A DNA stretch of 8,281 bases, taken from NCBI GenBank assembly GCA_026125865.1, contig JAHCKI010000093.1:1-8281 (forward strand), read 5' to 3'. The notes beneath the pieces were generated by a model. That model made no database searches, was not told the DNA's origin, and saw only the letters and a list, made by a program, of their open reading frames with translations. This stretch comes from Rhodospirillales bacterium (GTDB lineage: Bacteria; Pseudomonadota; Alphaproteobacteria; Rhodospirillales; Defluviicoccaceae). Of this stretch, positions 1-5,487 are shown piece by piece. The translations under genes were made by a program, and so were the position numbers. Within the stretch, counting starts at the first letter, position 1. Each line of letters begins with the position of its first letter.

Positions 1-8
1 AAACAGAG

Positions 9-524
9 ATGTCCGAGACCCCATCGACGGAGCCGGCCACGGAAGAATCGGCGCCCGCGAAGGCGCCGCCGGCCTTGGCGGCGGCGGTCACGGCTTCGGC
101 GTCCGCCGCGGCCGAAACCCCGACCGACACGCCCGTCCTCCTCAGCGGCCGCATCATGAACCTTCAAGCCGCCGCGCCTCTGATCGATAAGTCGTCCTAT
201 CTGCAGCTTACCAAGCTGCCCCCCGACAACCAGCTTCTCTACAGGGTCGATCGGCTGGGACGCATCCATTACGTGTCCGACCTGCCGGCGGCTGAACTCA
301 CCCTCGACGGCACCTTCCGGCTGGAACTGCCGGAAATGCAGCCGGGCCGATACGTCATGGTCGGGCAATCACTGGATCCCGCGAGCGCCGAGTACGGCAA
401 TGTTCCCATCCTCACCGATGCAAAGACGGGACGGGCGCGCATCATTTCGGTTCCGCAAGGCCGCACCGCGCCCCTGGACCTGGATCTCGGGCCTCTCAAC
501 GTCTCCCTTCCCACCCCGCAGTAG
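9..524 (+). CDS. Hypothetical protein with Ala/Pro-rich N-terminus and beta-rich C-terminal domain, possibly 5'-truncated by the window
   Basis: I do not recognise this protein. The reading frame has strongly GC-biased third positions and ends at TAG 522-524, so it looks truly coding. Residues 1 to about 42 are low-complexity Ala/Pro/Thr/Glu, like a linker or disordered tail. Residues about 43-171 alternate hydrophobic and polar stretches (LLSGRIMNL, LLYRVDRLGRIHYVSDL, FRLELPEMQPGRYVMVG), suggesting a small beta-sandwich such as a carboxypeptidase-regulatory-like fold. That fold is a guess from the pattern only. The ATG at 9 has no good ribosome site in the 8 available bases, and no in-frame stop precedes it. 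The gene may therefore begin upstream of the window, with the low-complexity part joining it to an earlier domain. No cysteines and no membrane segment are seen. A T-rich terminator is not visible after the stop. Confidence 0.65.
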   Translation: MSETPSTEPATEESAPAKAPPALAAAVTASASAAAETPTDTPVLLSGRIMNLQAAAPLIDKSSYLQLTKLPPDNQLLYRVDRLGRIHYVSDLPAAELTLDGTFRLELPEMQPGRYVMVGQSLDPASAEYGNVPILTDAKTGRARIISVPQGRTAPLDLDLGPLNVSLPTPQ

Positions 525-574
525 TCGATATTCCACGGCTCAGGCAATTCCCCTTCTATTTCTCGCGCAAAGTC

Positions 575-603
575 TTGGATGGTAAGCATAATCGTTGTAT
601 GCG
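575..603 (+). promoter_or_regulatory. Possible sigma-70-type promoter for the amidohydrolase-acetyltransferase operon
   Basis: TTGGAT at 575-580 and TATGCG at 598-603 are separated by 17 bases, in the gap before the amidohydrolase gene. If real, transcription would start near 610 and the palindrome at 620-676 would lie in the untranslated leader. The match to consensus is modest and could be chance. Confidence 0.2.
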
Positions 604-606
604 GGG

Positions 607-676
607 CTAGAGCAAAGATATAGAGCACGACCATGCGATTAGGCTAACAGAGCCTAATCGCATGGTCGTGCTCTAT
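607..676. repeat. Palindromic repeat copy A (perfect 26-bp inverted repeat, 5-base loop) with adjoining half-site
   Basis: The arms 620-645 and 651-676 are exact reverse complements, with loop AACAG at 646-650. Both ends carry TAGAGCAC / GTGCTCTA. Directly before it, 607-616 reads CTAGAGCAAA, which matches the outer end of the related hairpin at 3866-3918. The junction GATATAGAGCACGACC also occurs in the 3931-3982 copy. Copy A therefore looks like a two-hairpin element whose first hairpin has been mostly deleted. No T-run follows, so it is not a typical intrinsic terminator. It ends 8 bases before the ribosome site of the next gene. The TA at each end fits a Tc1/IS630-type miniature element, which is an inference. 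Confidence 0.85.
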
Positions 677-683
677 CGTGAGC

Positions 684-691
684 AAAGGAGG
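684..691 (+). promoter_or_regulatory. Strong Shine-Dalgarno site that decides a TTG start
   Basis: AAAGGAGG lies 8 bases upstream of TTG 700-702. The next in-frame ATG at 715 would be 23 bases away, which is too far. The site therefore supports initiation at TTG. Confidence 0.75.
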
Positions 692-699
692 TAGCGTCA

Positions 700-1611
700 T
701 TGGGACCCGACGACATGGCCGAAGGAATACAAAACGAAACGCATGATGGCGAAACCGCTTCGTGGTCCACGTTGTCACCCGCCAGGCAAACCGTTCCCCT
801 CGCTTTTGCGTCTCCACATTCGGGACGAGATTATCCGGCGGCATTTTTGGCCGCATCCCATCTGGATGCCATCGCGCTCAGGCGATCGGAGGACGCATTC
901 GTCGACGAAATCTTCGAAACGGCCGTCCACCATGGCGCGCCGCTGCTGAAGGCGCACTTTCCGCGGGCATATGTGGACCCCAATCGCGAACCGTTCGAGC
1001 TGGATCCGGCCATGTTCGATGGACCGCTGCCGGCGTACGTCAACACCACCTCTCCCCGCGTTGCCGCCGGCCTTGGAACGGTTGCCCGTGTCGTCACTAG
1101 CGGTGAGGAGATCTATCGAGATAAGCTGTCGTTTGCCGCTGTGAAGCGGATTATCGAGGAACATTATTTCCCGTATCACACAGCCTTGAAGTCAATTCTC
1201 GACGGGACCGTCGCCCGGTTTGGCGCTTGTCTGCTCATCGACTGTCATTCCATGCCGTCGGTCGGCGGACCGATGGACAGCGACCGCGGCAAGCGGCGGG
1301 TGGACTTCGTTCTCGGCGACCGCTTCGGAACCTCGTGCGCGCCCATCGTGATCGGCGTGGCCGAAAAGGAACTGAAAGACCTCGGTTATTCGGTCAACCG
1401 CAATGTTCCCTATGCCGGCGGCTACACGACCGAGCACTACGGCCAACCGGTGAACGGAATCCACGTGTTGCAGATCGAAATCAATCGCGCGCTCTATATG
1501 GACGAAAACACAGTGACACGAAAAAAGGGAATGGAAATCTTAAGGCAACGCATCGGGCAGCTTATCGCAAGCCTCGCCGAGCTTGATTACCGCGTGTTGA
1601 GGACGGCATGA
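700..1611 (+). CDS. N-formylglutamate amidohydrolase family protein (HutG-like fold, PF05013)
   Basis: The family comprises metal-dependent amidases related to zinc carboxypeptidases. HutG-type members hydrolyse N-formyl-L-glutamate to formate and glutamate at the end of one histidine degradation route. Family hallmarks appear in order over 303 residues: SPHSGR (about 38-43), PRAYVDPNRE (88-97), LIDCHSMPS (179-187), DFVLGDRFG (202-210), VPYAGGYTTEHYG (236-248) and QIEINRALYMDE (258-269). H40 and H183 are candidate metal or catalytic ligands by family analogy. There is no signal peptide, so it is probably cytosolic. The TTG start is chosen because AAAGGAGG lies 8 bases upstream; an ATG at 715 is the alternative and would remove five residues. 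No hutH, hutU or hutI neighbour is present, so the true substrate could be another N-formyl or N-acyl amino acid. Its stop overlaps the start of the acetyltransferase gene by four bases. Confidence 0.92.
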   Translation: MGPDDMAEGIQNETHDGETASWSTLSPARQTVPLAFASPHSGRDYPAAFLAASHLDAIALRRSEDAFVDEIFETAVHHGAPLLKAHFPRAYVDPNREPFELDPAMFDGPLPAYVNTTSPRVAAGLGTVARVVTSGEEIYRDKLSFAAVKRIIEEHYFPYHTALKSILDGTVARFGACLLIDCHSMPSVGGPMDSDRGKRRVDFVLGDRFGTSCAPIVIGVAEKELKDLGYSVNRNVPYAGGYTTEHYGQPVNGIHVLQIEINRALYMDENTVTRKKGMEILRQRIGQLIASLAELDYRVLRTA

Positions 1612-2150
1612 GCGTGACCTTGGACACGACACCGGCGCGCAACGATCGCCTCCTCATTCGCGATTCCGACGACAGGGATATCGCGGCCATTCAGGCCATC
1701 TACGCCCACCATGTCGCCACCGGCACCGGAACTTTCGAGGAAGTGCCCCCCAACATCGCGCAGATGACGGAGCGGCGCGACGCCATCGTGGACAGGGCGC
1801 TGCCGTTCCTGGTGGCCGATTTCGGCGGTGACGTCGTCGGCTTCGCCTACGCGGCGCCGTTCCGTCCCCGCTCGGCCTATCGGTTCACGGTAGAAGATTC
1901 GATCTATGTGCATCCCGATGCCGTCGTCCGCGGTTACGGCGCATCGCTGCTGCGGCAACTCATCGAAAACTGTCAGGGCCTCGGTTATCGGCAAATGGTG
2001 GCGGTAATCGGCGATTCCAACAACCTGGCTTCGATCCGCCTGCACGAACGCCTCGGCTTCCGCGAAACGGGCCGATTGCTGGCGGTCGGCTACAAGTTCG
2101 GCCGCTGGTTGGACGTCATCACCATGCAGCGCCCCCTCGATATCCCATAA
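1608..2150 (+). CDS. GNAT N-acetyltransferase, phosphinothricin / methionine sulfoximine acetyltransferase type
   Basis: The 180-residue protein transfers acetyl from acetyl-CoA to an amine, and close relatives (Pat/Bar, MddA/YncA) act on L-phosphinothricin, methionine sulfoximine or methionine sulfone. Visible family features are LLIRDSDDRDIAAIQAIY (15-32), PFLVADFGGDVVGFAYAAPF (66-85), FRPRSAYRFTVEDSIYV (85-101), the acetyl-CoA loop RGYGAS (108-113), the SIRLHERLGF segment (142-151) and the C-terminal VGYKFGRWLDVITMQRPL (160-177). E96 and H146 align with conserved active-site region residues by pattern. In the Q/RxxGxG/A loop the last position is Ser, a mild deviation. The ATG at 1608 overlaps the upstream TGA (ATGA), and GAGGA lies four bases before it, so the two genes are probably translationally coupled. 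The natural substrate is likely an amino-acid analogue; the exact one cannot be told. Confidence 0.92.
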   Translation: MSVTLDTTPARNDRLLIRDSDDRDIAAIQAIYAHHVATGTGTFEEVPPNIAQMTERRDAIVDRALPFLVADFGGDVVGFAYAAPFRPRSAYRFTVEDSIYVHPDAVVRGYGASLLRQLIENCQGLGYRQMVAVIGDSNNLASIRLHERLGFRETGRLLAVGYKFGRWLDVITMQRPLDIP

Positions 2151-2169
2151 TACCCAATGGTTATTTGAT

Positions 2170-2207
2170 AAAAAAAGAGGGCCGCGCAATGCACGGCCCG
2201 AGTTTTT
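2170..2207. terminator. Bidirectional intrinsic terminator, stronger on the minus strand
   Basis: GGGCCG 2179-2184 pairs with CGGCCC 2194-2199. Inside, GC 2186-2187 pairs with GC 2191-2192 around a three-base loop. On the plus strand one internal position is a C-A mismatch, and T5 follows at 2203-2207, so it can end the acetyltransferase transcript. On the minus strand the same position is a G-U pair, giving a continuous 9-bp stem, followed by a run of seven T (complement of 2170-2176). This is the better terminator and implies leftward transcription across 2208-2607. Confidence 0.75.
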
Positions 2208-2607
2208 GGGAGGAAACGTCCAAGAAGTACAGCGAGCGTGGCGGGTAATCCAGCCGGTGCTGCGCTGCACACAAGAAAGATAAGATCACCGGCGTGCGAG
2301 TGCAAATCAAAAGAGTCGAAAAATAGCAGCATTGCGCTTTGCGAATGGCTCCAGGCCGAAATCAGCCAATAACGCCTTGACGAAAAAACGACAAAATTGC
2401 AACAGATGCCGGCCGAAGAATCGGTGTGAGGGCGCTTGATCGGAAAAACGGCAGTTTGAACCTTGGTACGGATGAAAACCGGTGGGCGGCAGCCTAAACG
2501 GTGATGTTGCACCGCAACATAAATGAAATAATTCGCATCTTTGTATCTTCGTGTTTCAACCAACCCGATTGTAGAAAGAATTATTCCAAAAACAGGAGCA
2601 TGATGAC
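2208..2607. other. Non-coding or decayed region between the acetyltransferase and CoA-transferase genes
   Basis: About 400 bases hold no convincing gene on either strand. A long minus-strand frame crosses the region, but it starts at a TTG with no ribosome site, has cysteine- and phenylalanine-rich non-protein-like composition, and runs through the terminator into the acetyltransferase gene. GGGAGG at 2208-2213 looks like a plus-strand ribosome site, but 8 bases later the codon is AAG, not a start, and the frame stops after eight codons. A short perfect palindrome lies at 2504-2520. The region is less GC-rich than the genes. It may be the 3' untranslated part of the CoA-transferase messenger, a small RNA, or the remains of a lost gene. 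Confidence 0.5.
2504..2520. repeat. Short perfect palindrome, TTGC-N3-GCAA operator-like
   Basis: ATGTTGC and GCAACAT flank ACC. The core TTGC-N3-GCAA has the look of a dimeric regulator site and resembles the TGC/GCA dyads bound by PhaR-type regulators of polyhydroxyalkanoate genes. No gene starts beside it, so the role is unknown and chance occurrence is possible. Confidence 0.3.
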
Positions 2608-3852
2608 TCAAATGATACCGTCGGCGCGCAATCGCGCCATCTCCTCTTCCGATAATCCAAGGAAACCCTGGTAGATTTCCACATTGGCGTCACCGAGCGC
2701 AGGCCCCAGGGAGCGAACGCTGCCGGGTGTTTCCGATAATTTCGGCAACACCGCCGGCACCACCACCGGACCGAGGTCGGGATCGGATAACGTGACGAGA
2801 TTCTCCCGTGCCTTGAATTGCGGATCGTTGAAGATGTCGGCGATGGTGTTGAGGGGGCCGATGGGAACGTCGTGGGCCAGACAGCGTTCCATGACCTCCT
2901 TGCGATCGAGGGAGGTGGTCCACGCCTCGACTAAGCGGATGACGTCGCTGCGCGCGGCCAGGCGTTTTTCCTGTTGCCCATAGAGCGCCTCGGATGCCAA
3001 CTCCTCCCGCTCCATGGCCCTGGCGAGACGCTGGAACATCTTGTCGGTGGTGCAGGCGATCGCCACCCATTTGCCGTCCCGGGTCGGGAAATGGCCATGG
3101 GGACAAGCATTGATCGTGCCGGCTCCCTCCCGCTCACGGATGGCACCATATCGGTCGTAAGCGGGGGCAAGTTCGTCGAGGACGCGAAAGACGGCCTCGT
3201 ATAGGGCGATATCGATGACCTGCCCGCGTCCCGTTTCCTTGCTGTTGAGCAGGGCCACCAACGCGCCGACCGCTCCGTACAATCCGGCCAGATAGTCGCC
3301 GAGCGACGTCGATCCCGGCGTCACCGGCTGCTCACCCGGCATGCCGGCGAGATGCGCCAGACCGCCGACGGCATGGGCGATGCGGGCAAAGCCCGGCCGG
3401 TTTCTATATGGACCGGTCTGTCCGTACCCGGAAACACGCACGAGGACGAGTGCGGGATTGATGGCGCGCAACTCATCCCAGCCCAGCCCCCATTTTTCCA
3501 GGGTTCCCGGCCGGAAATTTTCGCACACCATGTGGGCGTCGGCGACCAGTCGCTTGAACAACGCCGCGCCCTCCGGCGCGCCCAGATTGAGGGTGATGGA
3601 CTTGCGGTTGCGGGCTTCGCTGAGCCAGGCCAGGGACGACCCGTCCCGCTCTGTCGGCGTTCCGAAACGACGGAACGGATCGCCGGCGCCGGGTTGCTCG
3701 ACCTTGATCACATCGGCGCCGAACTCACTGAGGATCGAGGCGCAGAAGGGCGCCGCGATGAACGACGCGATGTCGAGCACGCGGATGCCGGCGAGCGGCA
3801 GAGTGGTTGTTGCGGTGGCGACGCTATTGGTGGAAGTGTCGTCGGTCAACAT
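2608..3852 (-). CDS. CaiB/BaiF family (class III) CoA-transferase
   Basis: Enzymes of this family move CoA from an acyl-CoA to a free carboxylic acid through an aspartyl-CoA thioester. The 414-residue length is typical. Visible family features (numbered from the ATG chosen here) are the N-terminal LAGIRVLDIASFIAAPFCAS (about 20-39), FGADVIKVEQPGAGDPFR (44-61), RNRKSITLNL (81-90), DAHMVCENFRPGTLEKWGLG (105-124), VSGYGQTGPYRNRPGF (140-155) and GSTSLGDYLAGLYGA (180-194). D186 in that last motif is the expected nucleophile. The ATG at 3852 is preferred because a purine-rich AAGGGGG ribosome site lies just upstream. An in-frame TTG at 3885 would place the start inside the palindromic repeat 3866-3918, which is implausible. 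The acid and CoA donor cannot be told from sequence. The ydcF-like gene lies upstream on the same strand with 111 bases between. Confidence 0.93.
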   Translation of the reverse strand: MLTDDTSTNSVATATTTLPLAGIRVLDIASFIAAPFCASILSEFGADVIKVEQPGAGDPFRRFGTPTERDGSSLAWLSEARNRKSITLNLGAPEGAALFKRLVADAHMVCENFRPGTLEKWGLGWDELRAINPALVLVRVSGYGQTGPYRNRPGFARIAHAVGGLAHLAGMPGEQPVTPGSTSLGDYLAGLYGAVGALVALLNSKETGRGQVIDIALYEAVFRVLDELAPAYDRYGAIREREGAGTINACPHGHFPTRDGKWVAIACTTDKMFQRLARAMEREELASEALYGQQEKRLAARSDVIRLVEAWTTSLDRKEVMERCLAHDVPIGPLNTIADIFNDPQFKARENLVTLSDPDLGPVVVPAVLPKLSETPGSVRSLGPALGDANVEIYQGFLGLSEEEMARLRADGII

Positions 3853-3865
3853 GTACCCCCTTCCC

Positions 3866-3918
3866 CTAGAGCAAAATGCGATCAAGTCGAATCACTTGAT
3901 CGCATGGGTTTGCTCTAG
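3866..3918. repeat. Palindromic repeat copy B1, ends CTAGAGCA / TGCTCTAG
   Basis: Left arm CTAGAGCAAA plus ATGCGATCAAGT (3866-3887), loop CGAATC (3888-3893), right arm 3894-3918. Pairing is complete over 22 bp except for a GGG bulge at 3906-3908. The outer ends are CTAG on both sides, as expected if a TA-duplicating element landed in a CTAG target. The inner ATGCGAT is shared with copy A, so both belong to one family with different tips. The left end lies 13 bases upstream of the CoA-transferase ATG and abuts its ribosome site. Confidence 0.85.
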
Positions 3919-3930
3919 AAAACAATGATA

Positions 3931-3982
3931 TAGAGCACGACCGTTCGATTAGGCTGACCGAGCCTAATCGCACCGTGCTCTA
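3931..3982. repeat. Palindromic repeat copy B2, imperfect relative of copy A
   Basis: Left arm parts TAGAGCAC (3931-3938) and CGATTAGGCT (3946-3955) pair with AGCCTAATCG (3961-3970) and GTGCTCTA (3975-3982) around loop GACCG. The middle of the stem is unpaired: 7 bases on the left, 4 on the right. Compared with copy A, the left arm has two substitutions and the right arm is about three bases shorter, so it is an older, decaying copy. It lies 12 bases from copy B1, and the link ATGATATAGAGCACGACC resembles that before copy A. Its right arm forms the end of the ydcF-like gene. Confidence 0.85.
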
Positions 3983-4500
3983 GTGCCCCACACCTTGGCG
4001 ACGATGGGGCGATGACGACCGATGCGGAACAGCCAGGCGCAGTAGACCCAATGCCAAAACTCATTGATGTGGGCTTTCAGCCATGAACCCGAGGACATGC
4101 CGGGCGGCCGCGGCGCCGGCGCGCCGTCGACGGAGAGCCCGAGACGCCGGAACACGTACAAGGCACGGTACATATGAAAACCATCGGTGACGATGGTCAT
4201 CCGTCGCCAATCCCTATCGATCATGATTCGCCCCGAATAGACGGCATTTTCGAATGTGTTGCGCGACCGGTCCTCGATCACGATTTGCTCGTCGGCGACG
4301 CCCAGGTGTTTTGCGAGTGTCCGCATGACGTGCGCTTCCGCAGGCTGATCCCCGACGACACCACCGGAGAGAACCAAGTACGAAATGTGACAATCTCGCA
4401 TGACCGCGACGGCGTGCGCAACCCGCCGCCGCATCGCCGGCCCCGGCTCCCCCGGCGCAATCACGGCGGCGCCAAGAACGACAACAGCATCGGATTGCAC
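3964..4500 (-). CDS. YdcF/SanA/ElyC-type DUF218 domain protein
   Basis: The DUF218 domain is widespread in envelope-associated proteins such as SanA, ElyC and YdcF, and its biochemical activity is poorly known. This 178-residue version is mostly the domain alone. Visible motifs are AVVVLGAAV (5-13), LSGGV (44-48), AEAHVMRTLAKHLGV (54-68), IVIEDRSRNTFENAVYS (73-89, the conserved E-x-x-S-x-N-T-x-E-N block) and IVTDGFHMYRALYVFRRLGL (103-122). No N-terminal membrane helix is seen, unlike SanA. The start is GTG 4500, with a purine-rich GGAGAGGGGAG site just upstream on the minus strand. The last six residues (TRARCD) and the stop TAG are encoded by the right arm of palindrome B2, so the original C-terminus has probably been replaced. 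The gene points toward the CoA-transferase and is divergent from the DUF1848 gene. Confidence 0.85.
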   Translation of the reverse strand: MQSDAVVVLGAAVIAPGEPGPAMRRRVAHAVAVMRDCHISYLVLSGGVVGDQPAEAHVMRTLAKHLGVADEQIVIEDRSRNTFENAVYSGRIMIDRDWRRMTIVTDGFHMYRALYVFRRLGLSVDGAPAPRPPGMSSGSWLKAHINEFWHWVYCAWLFRIGRHRPIVAKVWGTRARCD

Positions 4501-4578
4501 GTATTCTCCCCTCTCCAGTCGAGCGCAATATCACAGCCGGTTTTACCGCGGCGCGCGTCATGGCACACTACTGATGCG

Positions 4579-5475
4579 ATGATCGTTTCGGCCAGCTACA
4601 AAACCGATATCCCGGCATTTTACGGTGCGTGGTTTCTCGCGCGCCTCGAAGCGGGCTATGTCCGTGTCGTCAATCCGTATGGGGGCGCCGATCAGACCGT
4701 ATCCCTTGGTCGCGACGCGGTCGACGGCTTCGTGTTCTGGACCCGCAATGCCGGTCCTTTCCTGCCGGCCCTGGAAACGGTGGCGAAGCGGGACGATCCA
4801 TTCGTGGTGCAGTACACCATCACCGGCTATCCGCGGGCGCTCGACACCGGGACCCTCCCATGGGTGCGCGCCGTCGATGATGTTCGCGGGCTTGTGCGAA
4901 TATTCGGAAACGGGAGGGTGGTGTGGCGGTACGACCCCATCGTCGTCACTTCGCTGACGCCGACCTCCTGGCACGAGGACACGTTCGCGGCCCTGGCGCG
5001 CGCACTGGAAGGTGCGGTGGACGAGGTCGTGGTGTCGTTTGCCCACGTTTACCGCAAGACCGCCCGCAACATGACCGCCGCCGCCCGCGCCCATGGCTTC
5101 GACTGGCGGGACCCGGGCGTGGATGAAAAACGGGACCTGCTCGCGCGACTGGCCGGCTATGCCCGCCGCCACGGCATCGCGTTGACCCTGTGCGGTCAAC
5201 CGGAGCTTCTATGTCCGGGCGTCGTGGAGGCGAGCTGCATCGACGCGAGCCGTCTCGCCGCCATCGCCGGTTCCCCGCTGCGCGCCGCGCGAAAGCCGCA
5301 CCGCCCGCGCTGCGGCTGCTGGGCCTCCAAGGATATCGGCGATTACGACACCTGTCCCCACGGCTGCGTCTACTGCTACGCCGTCAATAGCCGCGCCCGC
5401 GCCAAGCAGCGGCATCAACGGCATGACCCCCGTTCGCCGTTTCTCATTCCGCTGCACCAAACGCAGGCGAAATAG
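4579..5475 (+). CDS. DUF1848 family protein with C-terminal cysteine cluster (CX3CX2C)
   Basis: The 298-residue protein matches the DUF1848 (PF08902) pattern end to end: SASYKTDIPAFYGAWFLARL (4-23), YVRVVNPYG (27-35), DGFVFWTRN (49-57), QYTITGYPRAL (78-88), VVWRYDPIVVT (114-124), VVVSFAHVYRKTARN (150-164), then a cysteine-rich end. Cysteines are at 205, 212, 220, 245, 247, 259, 263 and 266. C259-C263-C266 form CPHGCVYCYA, a CX3CX2C spacing like radical-SAM [4Fe-4S] sites but at the C-terminus. An iron-sulfur protein is likely; the reaction is unknown. The start at ATG 4579 fits where the conserved N-terminus of the family begins; no clear ribosome site precedes it. It is divergent from the ydcF-like gene (78-base gap) and convergent with the macrodomain gene (12-base gap). 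Confidence 0.9.
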   Translation: MIVSASYKTDIPAFYGAWFLARLEAGYVRVVNPYGGADQTVSLGRDAVDGFVFWTRNAGPFLPALETVAKRDDPFVVQYTITGYPRALDTGTLPWVRAVDDVRGLVRIFGNGRVVWRYDPIVVTSLTPTSWHEDTFAALARALEGAVDEVVVSFAHVYRKTARNMTAAARAHGFDWRDPGVDEKRDLLARLAGYARRHGIALTLCGQPELLCPGVVEASCIDASRLAAIAGSPLRAARKPHRPRCGCWASKDIGDYDTCPHGCVYCYAVNSRARAKQRHQRHDPRSPFLIPLHQTQAK

Positions 5476-5487
5476 GTAAATTGGAGA

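Noticed and set aside
620..676. Palindrome A as an intrinsic terminator for the first gene
   Set aside because: The stem is strong but no T-run follows on either strand, and related copies elsewhere show it is a dispersed repeat.
2090..2611. Long minus-strand open frame (173 codons) downstream of the CoA-transferase
   Set aside because: It starts at TTG with no ribosome site, its composition is unlike protein, and it runs through the terminator and into the well-supported acetyltransferase gene on the other strand.
3853..3885. TTG start for the CoA-transferase 11 codons upstream
   Set aside because: These codons are inside the palindromic repeat, while the ATG at 3852 has a good ribosome site.
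3341..3928. Plus-strand open frames of about 190 codons opposite the CoA-transferase
   Set aside because: They are shadows created by high GC at third positions of the real minus-strand gene.
607..3982. The palindromes as a CRISPR array or att sites
   Set aside because: Only three copies, no regular spacers, no cas or integrase genes, and each copy is a self-contained hairpin.
4174..4578. In-frame upstream extension of the DUF1848 gene by 135 codons
   Set aside because: The extension lies antisense to the conserved ydcF-like gene, and the DUF1848 family begins near the ATG at 4579.
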